The notes under the pieces are model-generated. The model saw only the letters and a program-made list of their open reading frames with translations. It was not told where the DNA came from and made no database searches. This document shows, piece after piece, positions 38,501 through 47,832 of a DNA stretch of 64,000 nt. Each line of letters starts with the position of its first letter. Within the stretch, counting starts at the first letter, position 1. Source of the DNA: Certhia americana (taxonomy: Eukaryota; Chordata; Aves; Passeriformes; Certhiidae); the NCBI GenBank assembly GCA_018697195.1, contig CM031860.1:60714509-60778508 (forward strand), given 5' to 3'. The position numbers and the translations under genes are program-made.

Positions 38501-38631
38501 GGTGAGGAGCAATCTTAGAAAACAACCCCCCAGCAGAGCCACAAATCTCATTACTCACATATTCTTTGATGTCCTTTGATTTCACGGCTTTGTAAGAATA
38601 ATATGCGGGGTAAAGTGTGCCAAATATAAGC
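2533..38631 (-). CDS. REEP1: REEP1 coding region, exons 2-7 (spliced; exon 1 outside window)
   Basis: This is the minus-strand gene for receptor expression-enhancing protein 1. The family protein sits in the ER membrane through N-terminal hydrophobic hairpins, shapes tubular ER, interacts with atlastin and spastin, and contacts microtubules through its C-terminal part; human mutations cause spastic paraplegia SPG31. The join is 38631-38559, 35805-35729, 33874-33754, 32228-32115, 19422-19254, 2543-2533. All junctions are GT/AG and the phases fit at every join. The TB2/DP1/HVA22 domain covers roughly residues 10-95, numbering as if exon 1 gives residues 1-10 plus two bases of V11. REEP1 rather than REEP2 is indicated by [16 protein letters not shown] (REEP2 has AYSSYKAVKTKNVKEY), by [19 protein letters not shown], and by the short C-terminus ending Gly-Thr-Ala, where REEP2 runs on to about 252 residues. 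The expected length is 198 residues against 201 in human. No internal stop or frameshift is seen, so the gene looks intact. Confidence 0.96.
3883..3928. repeat. 22-bp tandem duplication
   Basis: ACCTGAATCCATA is repeated at 3883 and 3905, each followed by a related AGCTGTC block, which indicates a local 22-base duplication with slight divergence. It lies in intron 6. Confidence 0.75.
14916..14934. repeat. GAG trinucleotide microsatellite
   Basis: About six uninterrupted GAG units lie in intron 6. The resulting run of Arg or Leu codons in open frames of this area is a repeat artefact. Confidence 0.88.
16091..16250 (-). mobile_element. CR1 LINE 3'-end fragment in intron 6
   Basis: The plus strand shows the reverse-complement CR1 tip: CAGAATCACAGCATGGTGTG, GACCTTAAAGATCATCTCAT, TCCAACCCTGCTTCCATGGG, CACTAGACCAGGTT, CATCCAACCTGGCTTTGGAC and ACTTCCAGGGATG. 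This is the familiar avian CR1 3' UTR in antisense, truncated after about 160 bases. Divergence is moderate. It has the same orientation as the host gene. Confidence 0.88.
18094..18145. repeat. Perfect 12-bp inverted repeat with 28-base loop
   Basis: CTCTTGAGACAG at 18094-18105 is the exact reverse complement of CTGTCTCAAGAG at 18134-18145. The loop of 28 bases would allow a cruciform or an RNA hairpin. The surrounding sequence is AT-rich intron 6. I see no wider arms that would mark it as the end of a known element. Confidence 0.75.
19254..19422 (-). CDS. REEP1: REEP1 exon 6 (residues 140-196, serine-rich C-terminus)
   Basis: This 169-base exon has 56 codons (Gly140 to Ser195) plus the first base of Gly196. 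The acceptor is TTGTTTAATTAG|GGA and the donor TCAG|GTAAGT. The first part, [17 protein letters not shown] then STIRGD, is nearly identical to human (STIRGD where human has TTIRGD). The next roughly 24 residues differ: here the segment is rich in Ser, Thr and Val ([17 protein letters not shown]), while human has a Pro/Gly-rich linker. Similarity returns at [12 protein letters not shown]. The segment is probably disordered and cytosolic. The reading frame stays open for 52 codons past Ser195 if the donor is not used (see findings). Confidence 0.94.
25082..25116. repeat. 12-bp tandem repeat, about three copies
   Basis: CTAGTCTAA occurs at 25084, 25096 and 25108, an exact period of 12, with the spacer varying between CTA and CAA. 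It is a small simple array in intron 5. Confidence 0.85.
28891..28980. repeat. 30-bp minisatellite, three copies
   Basis: Three head-to-tail units at 28891-28920, 28921-28950 and 28951-28980 share the frame AAAAxATGATGGAxxAAxAG followed by an AATGGAT-like end. Copies 2 and 3 are nearly identical in their first 15 bases. Because 30 is a multiple of three, the minus strand carries a 10-residue periodic open frame (repeating xYPSyFlIHS-like units), which is a by-product and not evidence of a gene. The array lies in REEP1 intron 5. Confidence 0.85.
32115..32228 (-). CDS. REEP1: REEP1 exon 5 (residues 102-139)
   Basis: This 114-base exon is exactly 38 codons, Glu102 to Lys139, in phase 0 at both ends, so skipping it would keep the frame. 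The acceptor is TGCTCTGACAG|GAG and the donor AAG|GTAAAG. The peptide begins [20 protein letters not shown], followed by the [17 protein letters not shown] segment. It follows the membrane domain, is likely cytosolic and helical, and belongs to the region linked to microtubule contact in mammals (family knowledge). One conservative difference from human is visible, Ile108 where human has Val. It is richer in CpG and GC than the surrounding intron, as expected for constrained coding DNA. Confidence 0.95.
32229..33753 (-). other. REEP1 intron 4 (1.5 kb)
   Basis: A short intron between exons 4 and 5, with donor GTAATC and acceptor CTCTGACAG. Nothing else was recognised in it: no repeat family, RNA gene or conserved open frame. 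Confidence 0.9.
33754..33874 (-). CDS. REEP1: REEP1 exon 4 (residues 61-101)
   Basis: This 121-base exon contains the last base of Trp61 and 40 full codons, Phe62 to Lys101. The acceptor is TTTTTCTTCTAG|G and the donor AAG|GTAATC. The peptide starts [20 protein letters not shown] and continues with [20 protein letters not shown]. It holds the third hydrophobic stretch and then the conserved [16 protein letters not shown] block that ends the TB2/DP1/HVA22 domain. From memory of the family I see no substitution against human REEP1 in this exon. REEP2 differs here (YFELK, VIWLL, SSVLYRK, SNKEK), so this exon separates the two paralogues well. Confidence 0.96.
33875..35728 (-). other. REEP1 intron 3 (1.9 kb)
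   Basis: The intron runs from donor GTAAGC after exon 3 to acceptor TTCTTCTAG before exon 4. I see unique sequence only, with no supported gene or repeat. Confidence 0.9.
35729..35805 (-). CDS. REEP1: REEP1 exon 3 (residues 36-61)
   Basis: This 77-base exon encodes 25 codons from Val36 to Cys60 plus two bases of Trp61. The acceptor reads TTTACCAG|GTC and the donor TG|GTAAGC. The peptide begins [18 protein letters not shown] and ends with DIFLC. It is strongly hydrophobic and forms the second membrane segment of the REEP hairpin domain. Trp42, Thr55 and Asp56, positions reported mutated in human SPG31, are all conserved. The exon has no ATG-initiated open frame of useful length, so it is visible only through homology and the splice sites. 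Intron 2 upstream is 2753 bases and intron 3 downstream 1854 bases. Confidence 0.95.
35806..38558 (-). other. REEP1 intron 2 (2.8 kb)
   Basis: The intron runs from donor GTGAGT after exon 2 to acceptor TTTACCAG before exon 3. It includes an AT-rich patch around 37.3 kb. No gene, repeat family or RNA is recognised. Confidence 0.9.
38559..38631 (-). CDS. REEP1: REEP1 exon 2 (residues 11-35)
   Basis: This is the first coding exon visible, 73 bases long. The acceptor is a pyrimidine-rich tract ending in TTTTTTCCAG. The exon opens with the single base G that completes Val11 (GT|G), then 24 codons starting [16 protein letters not shown] and ending in KEY. The donor is TAT|GTGAGT. The stretch is the end of the first hydrophobic segment and the start of the cytosolic loop. 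Pro19 and Ala20, the sites of human SPG31 missense changes, are both present and fall at the human numbers, which supports an 11-residue exon 1. An ATG lies a few codons upstream in the intron reading (MFVFSR...), but that is read through the polypyrimidine tract and acceptor and is not a believable start. Confidence 0.95.
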
Positions 38632-40974
38632 CTGGAAAAAACAAACAAACAATAAACGGATTAAATTGATTTCCTGTCACAGAGAAAGATTTTTTTCCCC
38701 CCTGTGTTTTAAATGTGGTTTTTGCACTGGTAAAAAGTGTTAGGATTTTATTTAAGCTTGAGTGCACTAAGTACAGTACAGGAGTGATTTTGCATCACTG
38801 AATTCAGAGCAGCTATTTTGAATGAAAAGCAGAGATTCAGGCTGATTTTCCTTTTGCAATTGTTTCCAAAGCTTATGAATTACACACAAAAAAAAAAATA
38901 ACCAAACCAAACCAAAAAGGCCACTACCACACTTTCAAAAGGAAATGAAAATTCTCATCTTGAAACAATCTACTGTGACACCAGGAATATGGGAGTATTG
39001 CTTTCAGAGAGAGAATTATTTATCTAAAATCCCTTCCACCTCTATTCAGTACTCTGAAAAGCTGGCAGATGATAAAGCAGGATCCAAGTTCTACTGTGCA
39101 AGGGTTTGGGTGCCTTATCCTACATTAAACCTTGTATAGGGAAGAACGATATCCTGTTCAGTAAAGTCAGTTTGGGGTCAGGAAAGGGGAAGGAATCTGC
39201 CCACCAAGATATGCCAACATGATCAGGCCTAAAAATCCCAGCTCTGCTGTTCTTTCAGACAGCTTCCTTTCATTTTTAAGTCTGAAAAGGATGCTGTCAG
39301 CTTCAAGATTTCATGTAAGAAAGAAACAAGGATCTGTAAGCTAAAAATAGCACTACTGAGAAAAAAAGTGGAGAATTTTTTATACTAGGTTCTCTCTGCA
39401 TCACTGCCTACACGCTTATTCACTTGGATTATTCTGGACGTAAGCATAGGCTTGTCAAAACCACTTTGCCCTGCCCAGGTTTCAGTCAGTTTTATTCAGT
39501 GCAGGAGAATGATGCTGCAAAGTCTAAATTTAATAGATTGCAGGGTAATATTTATTGGCTTGCAACTACTCACTTTTCTATTGAAGCTTTTGCTTTAAAT
39601 TCATACAACTGTTTCCTCTGCTCCTGGGAATGAAAATGATCAGTGTTTCAATCCCTAATTGTGGAGCCACACGGACCTGCAGTCATCTTTTTCCACCCTG
39701 CCAGCAGTGACTGTGTGCCGTGGGACTCGTAATTACAGTCAAGTCCATTACGTGCATAAGACATTAAAAATTAACACTCTGGGATATGATGTACCATCGT
39801 ACTTCCCAGAGCTCAAGAAGGTATTTATGGAAGAATGGGGTGAGCCAGCACACATCTTGATTTCCAAAGCAGTGACCAAAGGCAATTTGCCTGCTATTCA
39901 TCATGCTCACTGTAGCATGGCTTAGCAGAACCCGAAGCACAATGCAGATCTCAGAAAAACAGCTACTGAGTGAGGAGATTCAACACTTTACAGAGGCTTC
40001 ACACTGGTTTCAAAAATCTTTGCTGGAAACAGTCAGCTCCGAACCTGTTTCATTCAGAGGGGCTTGTGGCAAGGACCAGATACAAACACTCAGAAAGATT
40101 CTGGGAAACAAAAAGTGTTTTTGTCCCTTGCAGTATCCCACCAAACAACAACATGGGTTAAGGCAAGGACAAGCACACAGACAATGGCTTGATGCTGTTC
40201 TCACTGAGGCTAATAACAAATATTCCAAGTTCAGTGGTAGCAAGACTTAATCCAAAGAAGGTTGAGTTCAGAAAAGGAAGAAAGCTACAATATTCAGAAA
40301 GTAACAGCTGAGCACATGAAAAATATTTTTGGCACTCCTTATAAGAAGCACTGCAATGCTGTTCTTCCTTCTTGGCCTAGCCTGGCTGCTATCTCACACT
40401 TTTATTTCCTGCAAATAATCACTGAATGATTGATTTTCATTTCCTCAGTTTATGCTGGTAACAAAAAGTCACTGGATCCTGACAAAGCAAATGGTTTATA
40501 GGAACACCAGAAAATAATTAGTTGCAGACAGTACATACTTTGAAAAGAAATCCTGTCAGGGAAAGAAATTGCAATAATTTTGCATGTGCAGAGAAAGGGA
40601 CAGTTAATAAAGTGATCTCCCTAAACTGGAGATTGAGAGTTTCACTGATTTGCCTTTCAGTGTGTTGTGTGCATATATGGACATTTATTACTGCTGTGGT
40701 TTACCAGACTGAAAACTGTTCTAAGGAATGTTGGAAGCCAGTCTTGTCATTGCTGTGGCTTACTAAGTGGCTTGGGGTCACTTAAGCTCTGGGCACGCTC
40801 TACAAATGGAAGACAAAAGATGTTTGGACATTTCTGTAGAGTATATTCAGGGTTTGTTTTTAAGACAAATACTTGCATATAGAGATATTCCAAAAAGTCT
40901 CTTGAAGTTACTGTCTTCACTTGGCTTGGGGTCAGGTCAAGTACAATTGATTTAACTCAAAAACACACATCAAT

Positions 40975-41560
40975 CCTCCATCTCTTCCCTCAGTTCCTCT
41001 ACCCTGCTGATGACAATAATTCTCACTTCCCCCTTATCCAGGCTTCCTGCGTAATTAAAGTTATTGTTGATTCCTGCCTTCCTTCATCTCTATGTTCAGA
41101 CTGTTGCCAAATCACTCCTCCTGCACGCTATAAACAAACCTGAGACTGATCCTTTGTCCCTTGAAAGCCATAAAGTCTTTCCTTGTCCAAGTCACCTCCT
41201 TTGTGTGGTGTCTACCCCACCTGCATGCACCAGGATTTAAATCTCTCTTCCCTGTCCCAGTCACCCCCACTCCCAGCCTAACAAACTCAAGTACTTAGCT
41301 TTGCTTTCCATGCTTGAAAAATGTTGTTCCTAACCACTGTTGGTTTGCTCTTTTATCACATCCTCCCTCGGTCCCTCTCTCTTTTAATGACTGCAGTGCC
41401 ACCACCCTCTTCCTCTGCTATTCCCTGCATATATTCTCCCACACCCTGGAGCTCCTGTGCTCCTTGCTCCCCCATTGCACATCACTCCATTGCCTCCAAA
41501 ACAAGCTGTTCCCTGGCAGTCATCCTGACTGCCTCCAGTTTAAGAGATAGAAGCCCAAGC
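40975..41560. other. Pyrimidine-rich, strand-asymmetric tract in intron 1
   Basis: The plus strand is strikingly rich in C and T over roughly 600 bases, with many TCCCTCC, CTTCCCTGTCCC and CCCCCACTCCC-like runs. In the REEP1 sense it is a purine-rich transcript segment. It may be an unrecognised old repeat or simply a biased tract. Two plus-strand frames (41314-41590) stay open here only because stop codons are purine-rich. Confidence 0.5.
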
Positions 41561-44500
41561 CACACCAATTCCAACCATATAATTCCCTAGTCCTCCTCAT
41601 CTTTATATTTTATTCTGATGCTCTCTGAACCAAATCACAGGACCTTCAGCTTTCTTCCACATCCCCAAAATCACAGGAAAATCCCTCAGTTCCCTCCCAC
41701 AGCTGCCAGCTGACCTGGGACTCAGATGTGCTGTGAGTCCGTCTGTGTTACAGGCACTGCCTGGTGCTGGCCAGCCAAATTACTGACTACCTGTGGAGTC
41801 AGCACTGCAGCTTTTACCTCCTGGCAGACAGTGCTATAAAACAACAACTTTTAATAACAATTGCTATAAAACAATATCCTATTCAGCAACTAATTCTTAG
41901 GAATAATGTAGGAAATTTATACTTGAGACCTCTCTGACCCATCTATTTTGGCCACAATCACTTTGCAGATCCAAAAGTTTTGCAGCAGTGGAAAAACAGA
42001 CAACTTAAGTCTCATTTCCTTAGGAAACCAGAATCAACCCACTCCCCACCCATTTCCATGTTTCAGAGCTTCTTAGAATGAGCCATGTACCCAGGAAAGC
42101 CTTGGCCCTTTTACCTTCTGTGCAGAAGCAGATATCCTGATCATCAAACCTCCCAGAGCTTGATGTAGAGCAGTTGATACATTTAAAGCTACAGAAATGT
42201 TGTGTAGATTGGGCTAAAGCAAGCACACATCCTCAGGATGTGTGAGAGGCAAGGAAGTGGTGACATCCATCAGTGAATTAGGAAAAGCTCACTTGCAGCA
42301 TGAAACAAATAACCACAACAGCCTGACAGTTCTTACACTGCTCCGTGCTGGAGGCCAACACCAATTACAGTCACCTTGAAAAAGGACAAAACAGCAGCTG
42401 CAAAGAAATCGCTGAAGAGTTGAATAATTGTGCAACAGGAGGCAAAAATCTAAGTAAAAGTTTAGTCTGCCTAAAGAATAGGGTAAGGATTAATGCTGAA
42501 AATCCTATAATCCTATTAGGCACCTCAGCAGCAGCAATCCCCAGTCTGGATCATTACATGTGCTTCCGGTCATTCTTTGTCAAAAGGGAGACATGAAAGC
42601 AGGAGGGGAAAGAGAAAGACAGGGAAAGTGGAAGTGCACTGGGAAGGATCCATTAGAGGGACTGTAAAGGCTGTAATTGTTTCTTTTGCAACAAAGACAA
42701 ATAACAGAGGTTATTTACTCCTCCTGATGCAGTGTAAGGGGATGCTCAACTCAATAAAGACAGCAAAGGCAAAGGGAAGGGAGAAAGTCACTCTATCACC
42801 AGGAGGTATTATGTGGAATGGATGAAGTGCATTTATTAATATAATTACATTATGGAGAATTTGGGGTTTGGGTTTCATTATTCAAGTTTACCATTAAATG
42901 ACAGAGGAAAGGATGAAGCTTCCCATATTGTAGGGTTTCCTGATTGTCAGTGGAATAGTAAAGCAATTGAACTGTTGGCTCCTCTTTAGTAAACCCTGTC
43001 ACATTCCAGGGGAGCAGCTGCATCATCACCAAAGCTCCTTCTGTCTCCCCTTACCAGGACAGCCACAGTCAGACCTGGCTATTATATCCTTCTGTTCCTT
43101 TTCTGGATCTGCTGGAGCAGTGATCTGAGCACCACAGAGCACAGGCTATCCCAGATGTGACAGTATTCCTGACAGACTCTAGGCTACAGCCTGGGGAACA
43201 GCCTCAGAGCTGCTACCATGACCTGGGAGGGTCCCACAGGACGTCTTGAGTTCTGATTTGGTGATGCTGCTTTCCTCATGGAAAAGTCATTTACCCACAA
43301 AATTAACTCTCATGCTACATAAAGTAGCCACAGAAACAAACGGAAAGGCTCTTAGTGATTATCAGGAGATCTTGCCAGGACTCAGGCTACCCCCAGAAAT
43401 GCCTGCACATCCACTCCCTTGAGCATTTTTAACCACAGGGGTATTTTCTGGGTGGTAACCTGCTGTTACAAATATACCAGCAGGGGCTGTCTACATCCCA
43501 AGTTTTGCTCCTTTAGTTACCATGCCATCAGCAGTGTTTGGGCTGCTCAAACACTTAGAACATTGTACTACCCCAACAAATATAGAACAGCCCTTATTTT
43601 GCCCGTAAATAACAAAAGTTCCCATTTCATCAGCACACAGCAGCCAAGATGGCAACTTCTGCTCACAGGGATGGACACATTTAGGAATCATAGGAGATAT
43701 TTCCTGTTTTCTCAACATGTTCATTGGCTAGTGCGTGCTTCTTACACAGAGAGCAGCAGCTGAGCTGTCACCATGCCAGCATTCCTCAGTGATACCACCA
43801 AGAAGGGTGCCAATAGGTTTGTGTTCTTTATTATCAGGCCTAATTAATGTTCACACAGTGCCACAGATTAAAAATAAACATCACTGCCTTTGCACTGAAG
43901 GTTCCCAGTTGAAATCCAGCAGTCAGGGATGTGAAAACAAGCAGTGCACAAGGTCAGGGAAAGGGTTAATTTGAGTCCACGGACAAGCCAAATGCCTGAT
44001 ATTCAAGAAGGGGCTGGGGTGGAGGAAGCACCAGCTGCAGAGGAGGTTCAGGGCTATAATCCCTAGGAGGCAGCTCCTGCAAATTCTTTGAGGTCACTGT
44101 GCAGCAGAATGTCAGCTCCAGGGAAGTTGGGAACTTGCCTGTTCACCCTCAGGGTGACAGCTGACACCATCCCCACCTTGGGCCCCAAGAGATGTGGATA
44201 CCTGACCATGCCAGACTGATGTCCTGAGACACTCTGAGCATACTCGTGACAAAAATATCTCTCAGGGAAAGCACTGGGTCCTGATACCCCTGAGACAGAT
44301 TAGGCTCACTTCAAACTCCGGTTGCAACTTGAATCAAGCATCCTTATGGGGTTGGTTCACTGCCCAACCCCAAAGGTGCAGGTGTGCCCATGTCACTCAG
44401 CCAGTCATGCACTGCCTTTGCAGGTAAAGCTCCACTTGCACAGCCACCCAGCACATCCCTCTGCTTAGGGAAACATTCTTCTGCACCTCTTTGGTGACCT

Positions 44501-44995
44501 GCTTAGCTCTTCTGACCTGCTAAGACTACATCCTCACATCCACACTTCCAAAGCACATACACACCAACACCAAGGAAGCAGAAGGCAGACCTAAGAGAGC
44601 TCTGTGTCTAACACAAAGATGCTCTGCTTTCCAAGCAGATCCACCTCTGACTTCTCAGCCAGGTTACTACAGAAGCAAAGTGAGACTTCTTCTAATGGCT
44701 GCTGAAACCAAATCGCTCCTCCTGGTGTAACTGCAGGGCACAGGGATGCCTGACTGGCCTTCCAGCAGAAACAGCAAGTCAAGGACTGTCCTTGATGCTT
44801 CTAATTTAAGTAGTCTTCATCTTCCCAAAGCAGCACATATTCCTCTCCAGTTGACATGACCTTTTTTTGTTTCCCTCAGCCAGGGCACTCCTCACACAGA
44901 AGCTGGCAGATGGCCAGGCACAAACAGGTGAAGAAACAGAGCAGTGGGGATGGATGGCAAAACTGGCCTTGACCAGCCTGGAGCTGTCACTCAAC

Positions 44996-45715
44996 TACAC
45001 TTGGGTCACAACAACCCCATGCATCTGGGGGCAGGGTGGTTTGAGAGGCTGCTCAGCAGAAAGAGACCTGGAATGCAGGTTGACAGCCAGCAGTGTGCCC
45101 AGGTGGCCAAGAAGGCAAATGGAATTCTGGCCTATACCAGCAATAGTGTGGCCAGCAATTCCACAAAAGTGACTATCCCCCTGTGCTGGGCATTGGTGAG
45201 GACACAGCTCAAGTGCTGTGTTCAGTTTTGAGCCCATCACTTTTAAAAGGACATTGAGGTGCTGAAGTGTGTCCAGAGAAGTGCAACAAAGCTGGTGAAG
45301 GGCTTAAAAGACACATCCTATGAGGAGCAGCTCAGGGAACTCAGGTTGTTTAGTCTGGAGAAAGAGGAGGCTCAAAGAGATCTCACTGCCCTTTAGAACT
45401 GACAGGAGGTTGTAGTGAGGTGGGGTTGGTCTCTTCTGCTGCGTCCACAGTGAAAGGAGGAGAGAAAATGGCCTTAAGTGGCACCAGTGGAGGTTCAGGT
45501 AGATATTACAAAAAAAAAAAAAATCACTTGAAGAGTGATTAGGCATTGGAATAAGTTGCCCAAGGAGGTGATGAGTCACCATCCTTGGAAGTGTTCAAGA
45601 GGTGTCTGGATGTAGCACTTGGGAAGATGGTTTAGGTGTGACTGTGGTTGTGTGGGGTTGGCAGTTGGACTGGATGATCTTTAAGGTGTCTCTGAACCTC
45701 AACAATTCTGTGAAC
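44996..45715 (+). mobile_element. CR1 LINE, 5'-truncated copy (reverse transcriptase C-terminus and 3' UTR)
   Basis: This is the best preserved repeat in the window. It carries the run of sequence typical of avian CR1 3' ends: TGCCCAGGTGGCCAAGAAGG, GTGTCCAGAGAAG, a stretch near 45320-45370 encoding the [19 protein letters not shown] block, TTGCCCAAGGAGGTGATGAG, and a terminal GGACTGGATGATCTTTAAGG. The frame around 44965-45229 reads as the end of CR1 ORF2, with QQCAQVAKKANGIL and ALVRTQLKCCVQF, and then hits a TGA where a tryptophan codon is expected, so it is dead. A run of 14 A at about 45510-45523 interrupts the 3' UTR. The copy lies antisense to REEP1 inside intron 1. The 5' limit is approximate. 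Confidence 0.92.
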
Positions 45716-47792
45716 TATTACATTTGTTCACATTGAAATCCTACATTCAGACTGGTCTAAACAAGAAAAATTGTCTCCACTGCTCCCTTTTCCACACTTC
45801 CTGTTACAGGAAGAAGATAGAAATGCTAAAATAACTCTCTTACTGATGGAGAGGCTTTGTTAAATATTGGAATTGTTATGATAATGCACGTCATGCCTTC
45901 TAAAGCCTGACATTCCTGGGAAAACTACCAGCAGTGAAGGGTCTTCACAGGGTTGTGTTCACATGGGCACCCTTGAGTATGATATTTAAAGTCCATTCAA
46001 GATTAGGCAGGCACTTAAACCCTTCCCAGGGTTACTGTTCCAGACTCTCTTCAAACTCAGGCAGAATTCCACCTATTTACACTCTAGCCAACACTTTAAA
46101 GTTCTCTTTCCAGTCCTTCAGAACAGAGAATGCCTGTGTAGCTGCTACAAAAATACCCCACAGCTCTGCAGCTATTTTAGGAAGCAAATTCCTTGCAGGT
46201 AGAGGTTTACTAAGCTGGTCTGTTCTACTTCACACTGCCTTCAGCAGAGCTGCAGGGAGCTGATGAGAGAGGGGAATTTGTTGTCACCTAGACAATGTTT
46301 GAAAGGGGGTCAGCGTGGGGCTGGTGTGGGGCCTGTGAGAAGCTGCAGTCAACAAGAACACTGTGCCTGGCACACCCCAAAAGGCTCTGAGCAGCTGCCT
46401 GAGAGAGATAGAGTTTCGTGGGTCTCGCCAGAGGCATTTGTGCTGCATTTGCCCTCCCCGTTCCAGCCCAGCAGCACCGCAGGAGAAAACAGCCCATGGC
46501 ACCCGGCATACTCCCAGCACTGGCACAGCCCACAGCTTCATCACTCTTTTAGGGAAGAAGAAGTAATTAATCAAAGCATGATACTGAGGGCATTAAAGTC
46601 TGTGCCTTTTAGAGAAGAAAACATTCCTGTTCTGTGACCGGGTCAGATCTTCACCCAGCTTCTCTGCTCTGAAAAGGCAGGGCTCAGGCTCTGTGTGCCC
46701 TGATGGTTTCCCTATCCTGTACTGACCGTAGAGTTCCAGCTTTAAGAGCTTCGTTTTTTCCCAAGCCAAGCAAATGGCACTTTGAAAACTGAATGGTATG
46801 TTTTAGATGGGAAGGGCTGTTTTTCCTGACTCTGGAGAGGAGGATGTTTTTGTGGGAAAAGGCTTTTTTAGAAGCACTGATATTATACTCCAGAGATGAC
46901 AGATGGTCCAAAATCTGCATTGTGAGTTAGCCTACAGATTTATGGTAGGTTCATGATATGAAAAGAAACAGAAAAACTTATAACCTAACCAAACTAATTT
47001 CTAGGCTAAAAAAAGGCATAAAATACGGACTGCTTATCAACAGAGAAGCTCTGCATAATTTTCACAGAAAACCACCACATCATGTTGCAAGTATTATTTT
47101 GGAATTATTTTGACTGATACTATGTGAATCACCTTATAGGAAGTGTAACCACATACAGAAATCCTAATTGAGAGCACAGTCCTACTACATTGTCTGTATC
47201 TGAAAACTCAGTTTAGGTTATGGAAGACTTCCACCATCAAACCATAAGTGTTACCACTGTCTGAGGAAGTGGTGAGAAACAGAAAAGCTCCTGTTCATCC
47301 ACCCCTCACTGAAAGACAGCTTTAGACATCTTGTGGTGTACTCGTGGGACAGAAAACAGGAATAAAAAAATTAAATGAAACTATAACACATCCAAATCAA
47401 TTGCATTATAACCTCCTTAGAGTATTGTTACTTCAGATTCCCAGGGATAGAACATTACTAGAAGTGCTTAACTAAATGCAAGGAATATTTCAGCTCAGTG
47501 TAATTTCAAAATTAAACCAGGTTTCTTTGGCCCAAATATTCCACTAAAGCAATGAAAAATACTGACTTTCCATGGATTACCAGTGACTGTATTCGCTGTA
47601 ACAAATCAAGCAGTCCCAAGGTTGCTGTGAGTACCTCTGGGTCTTGGAGTTCTCCAGAAGTTCTCAGAGGAGGACAGAAACCCAGGGTAGATCTCTCCAC
47701 TAGCCAAGGAGAGCAGTTTGGTACAGAAACAGGTGTCAGGCATAGTCATGGCCAGCTTGGTGCAAAACAGCCTGAGGTGAAATCTTACTGCT

Positions 47793-47832
47793 GTTCCAAC
47801 CCCCCTGCCATGGGCAGGGCCACCTTCCACTG
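47793..47832 (-). mobile_element. Short CR1 3'-end fragment
   Basis: The segment contains TTCCAACCCCCCTGCCATGG followed by GCAGGGCCACCTTCCACTGG, a close match to the antisense CR1 3' UTR block that is also seen at 16138-16176. Only about 40 bases are recognisable and flanks show no continuation. It is probably a relic of an old insertion. Confidence 0.55.

Noticed and set aside
38460..38648. ATG-initiated frame running through REEP1 exon 2 as a stand-alone gene.
   Set aside because: Its start lies in the polypyrimidine and acceptor region and its end in intron 2. The true unit is the spliced exon 38559-38631.
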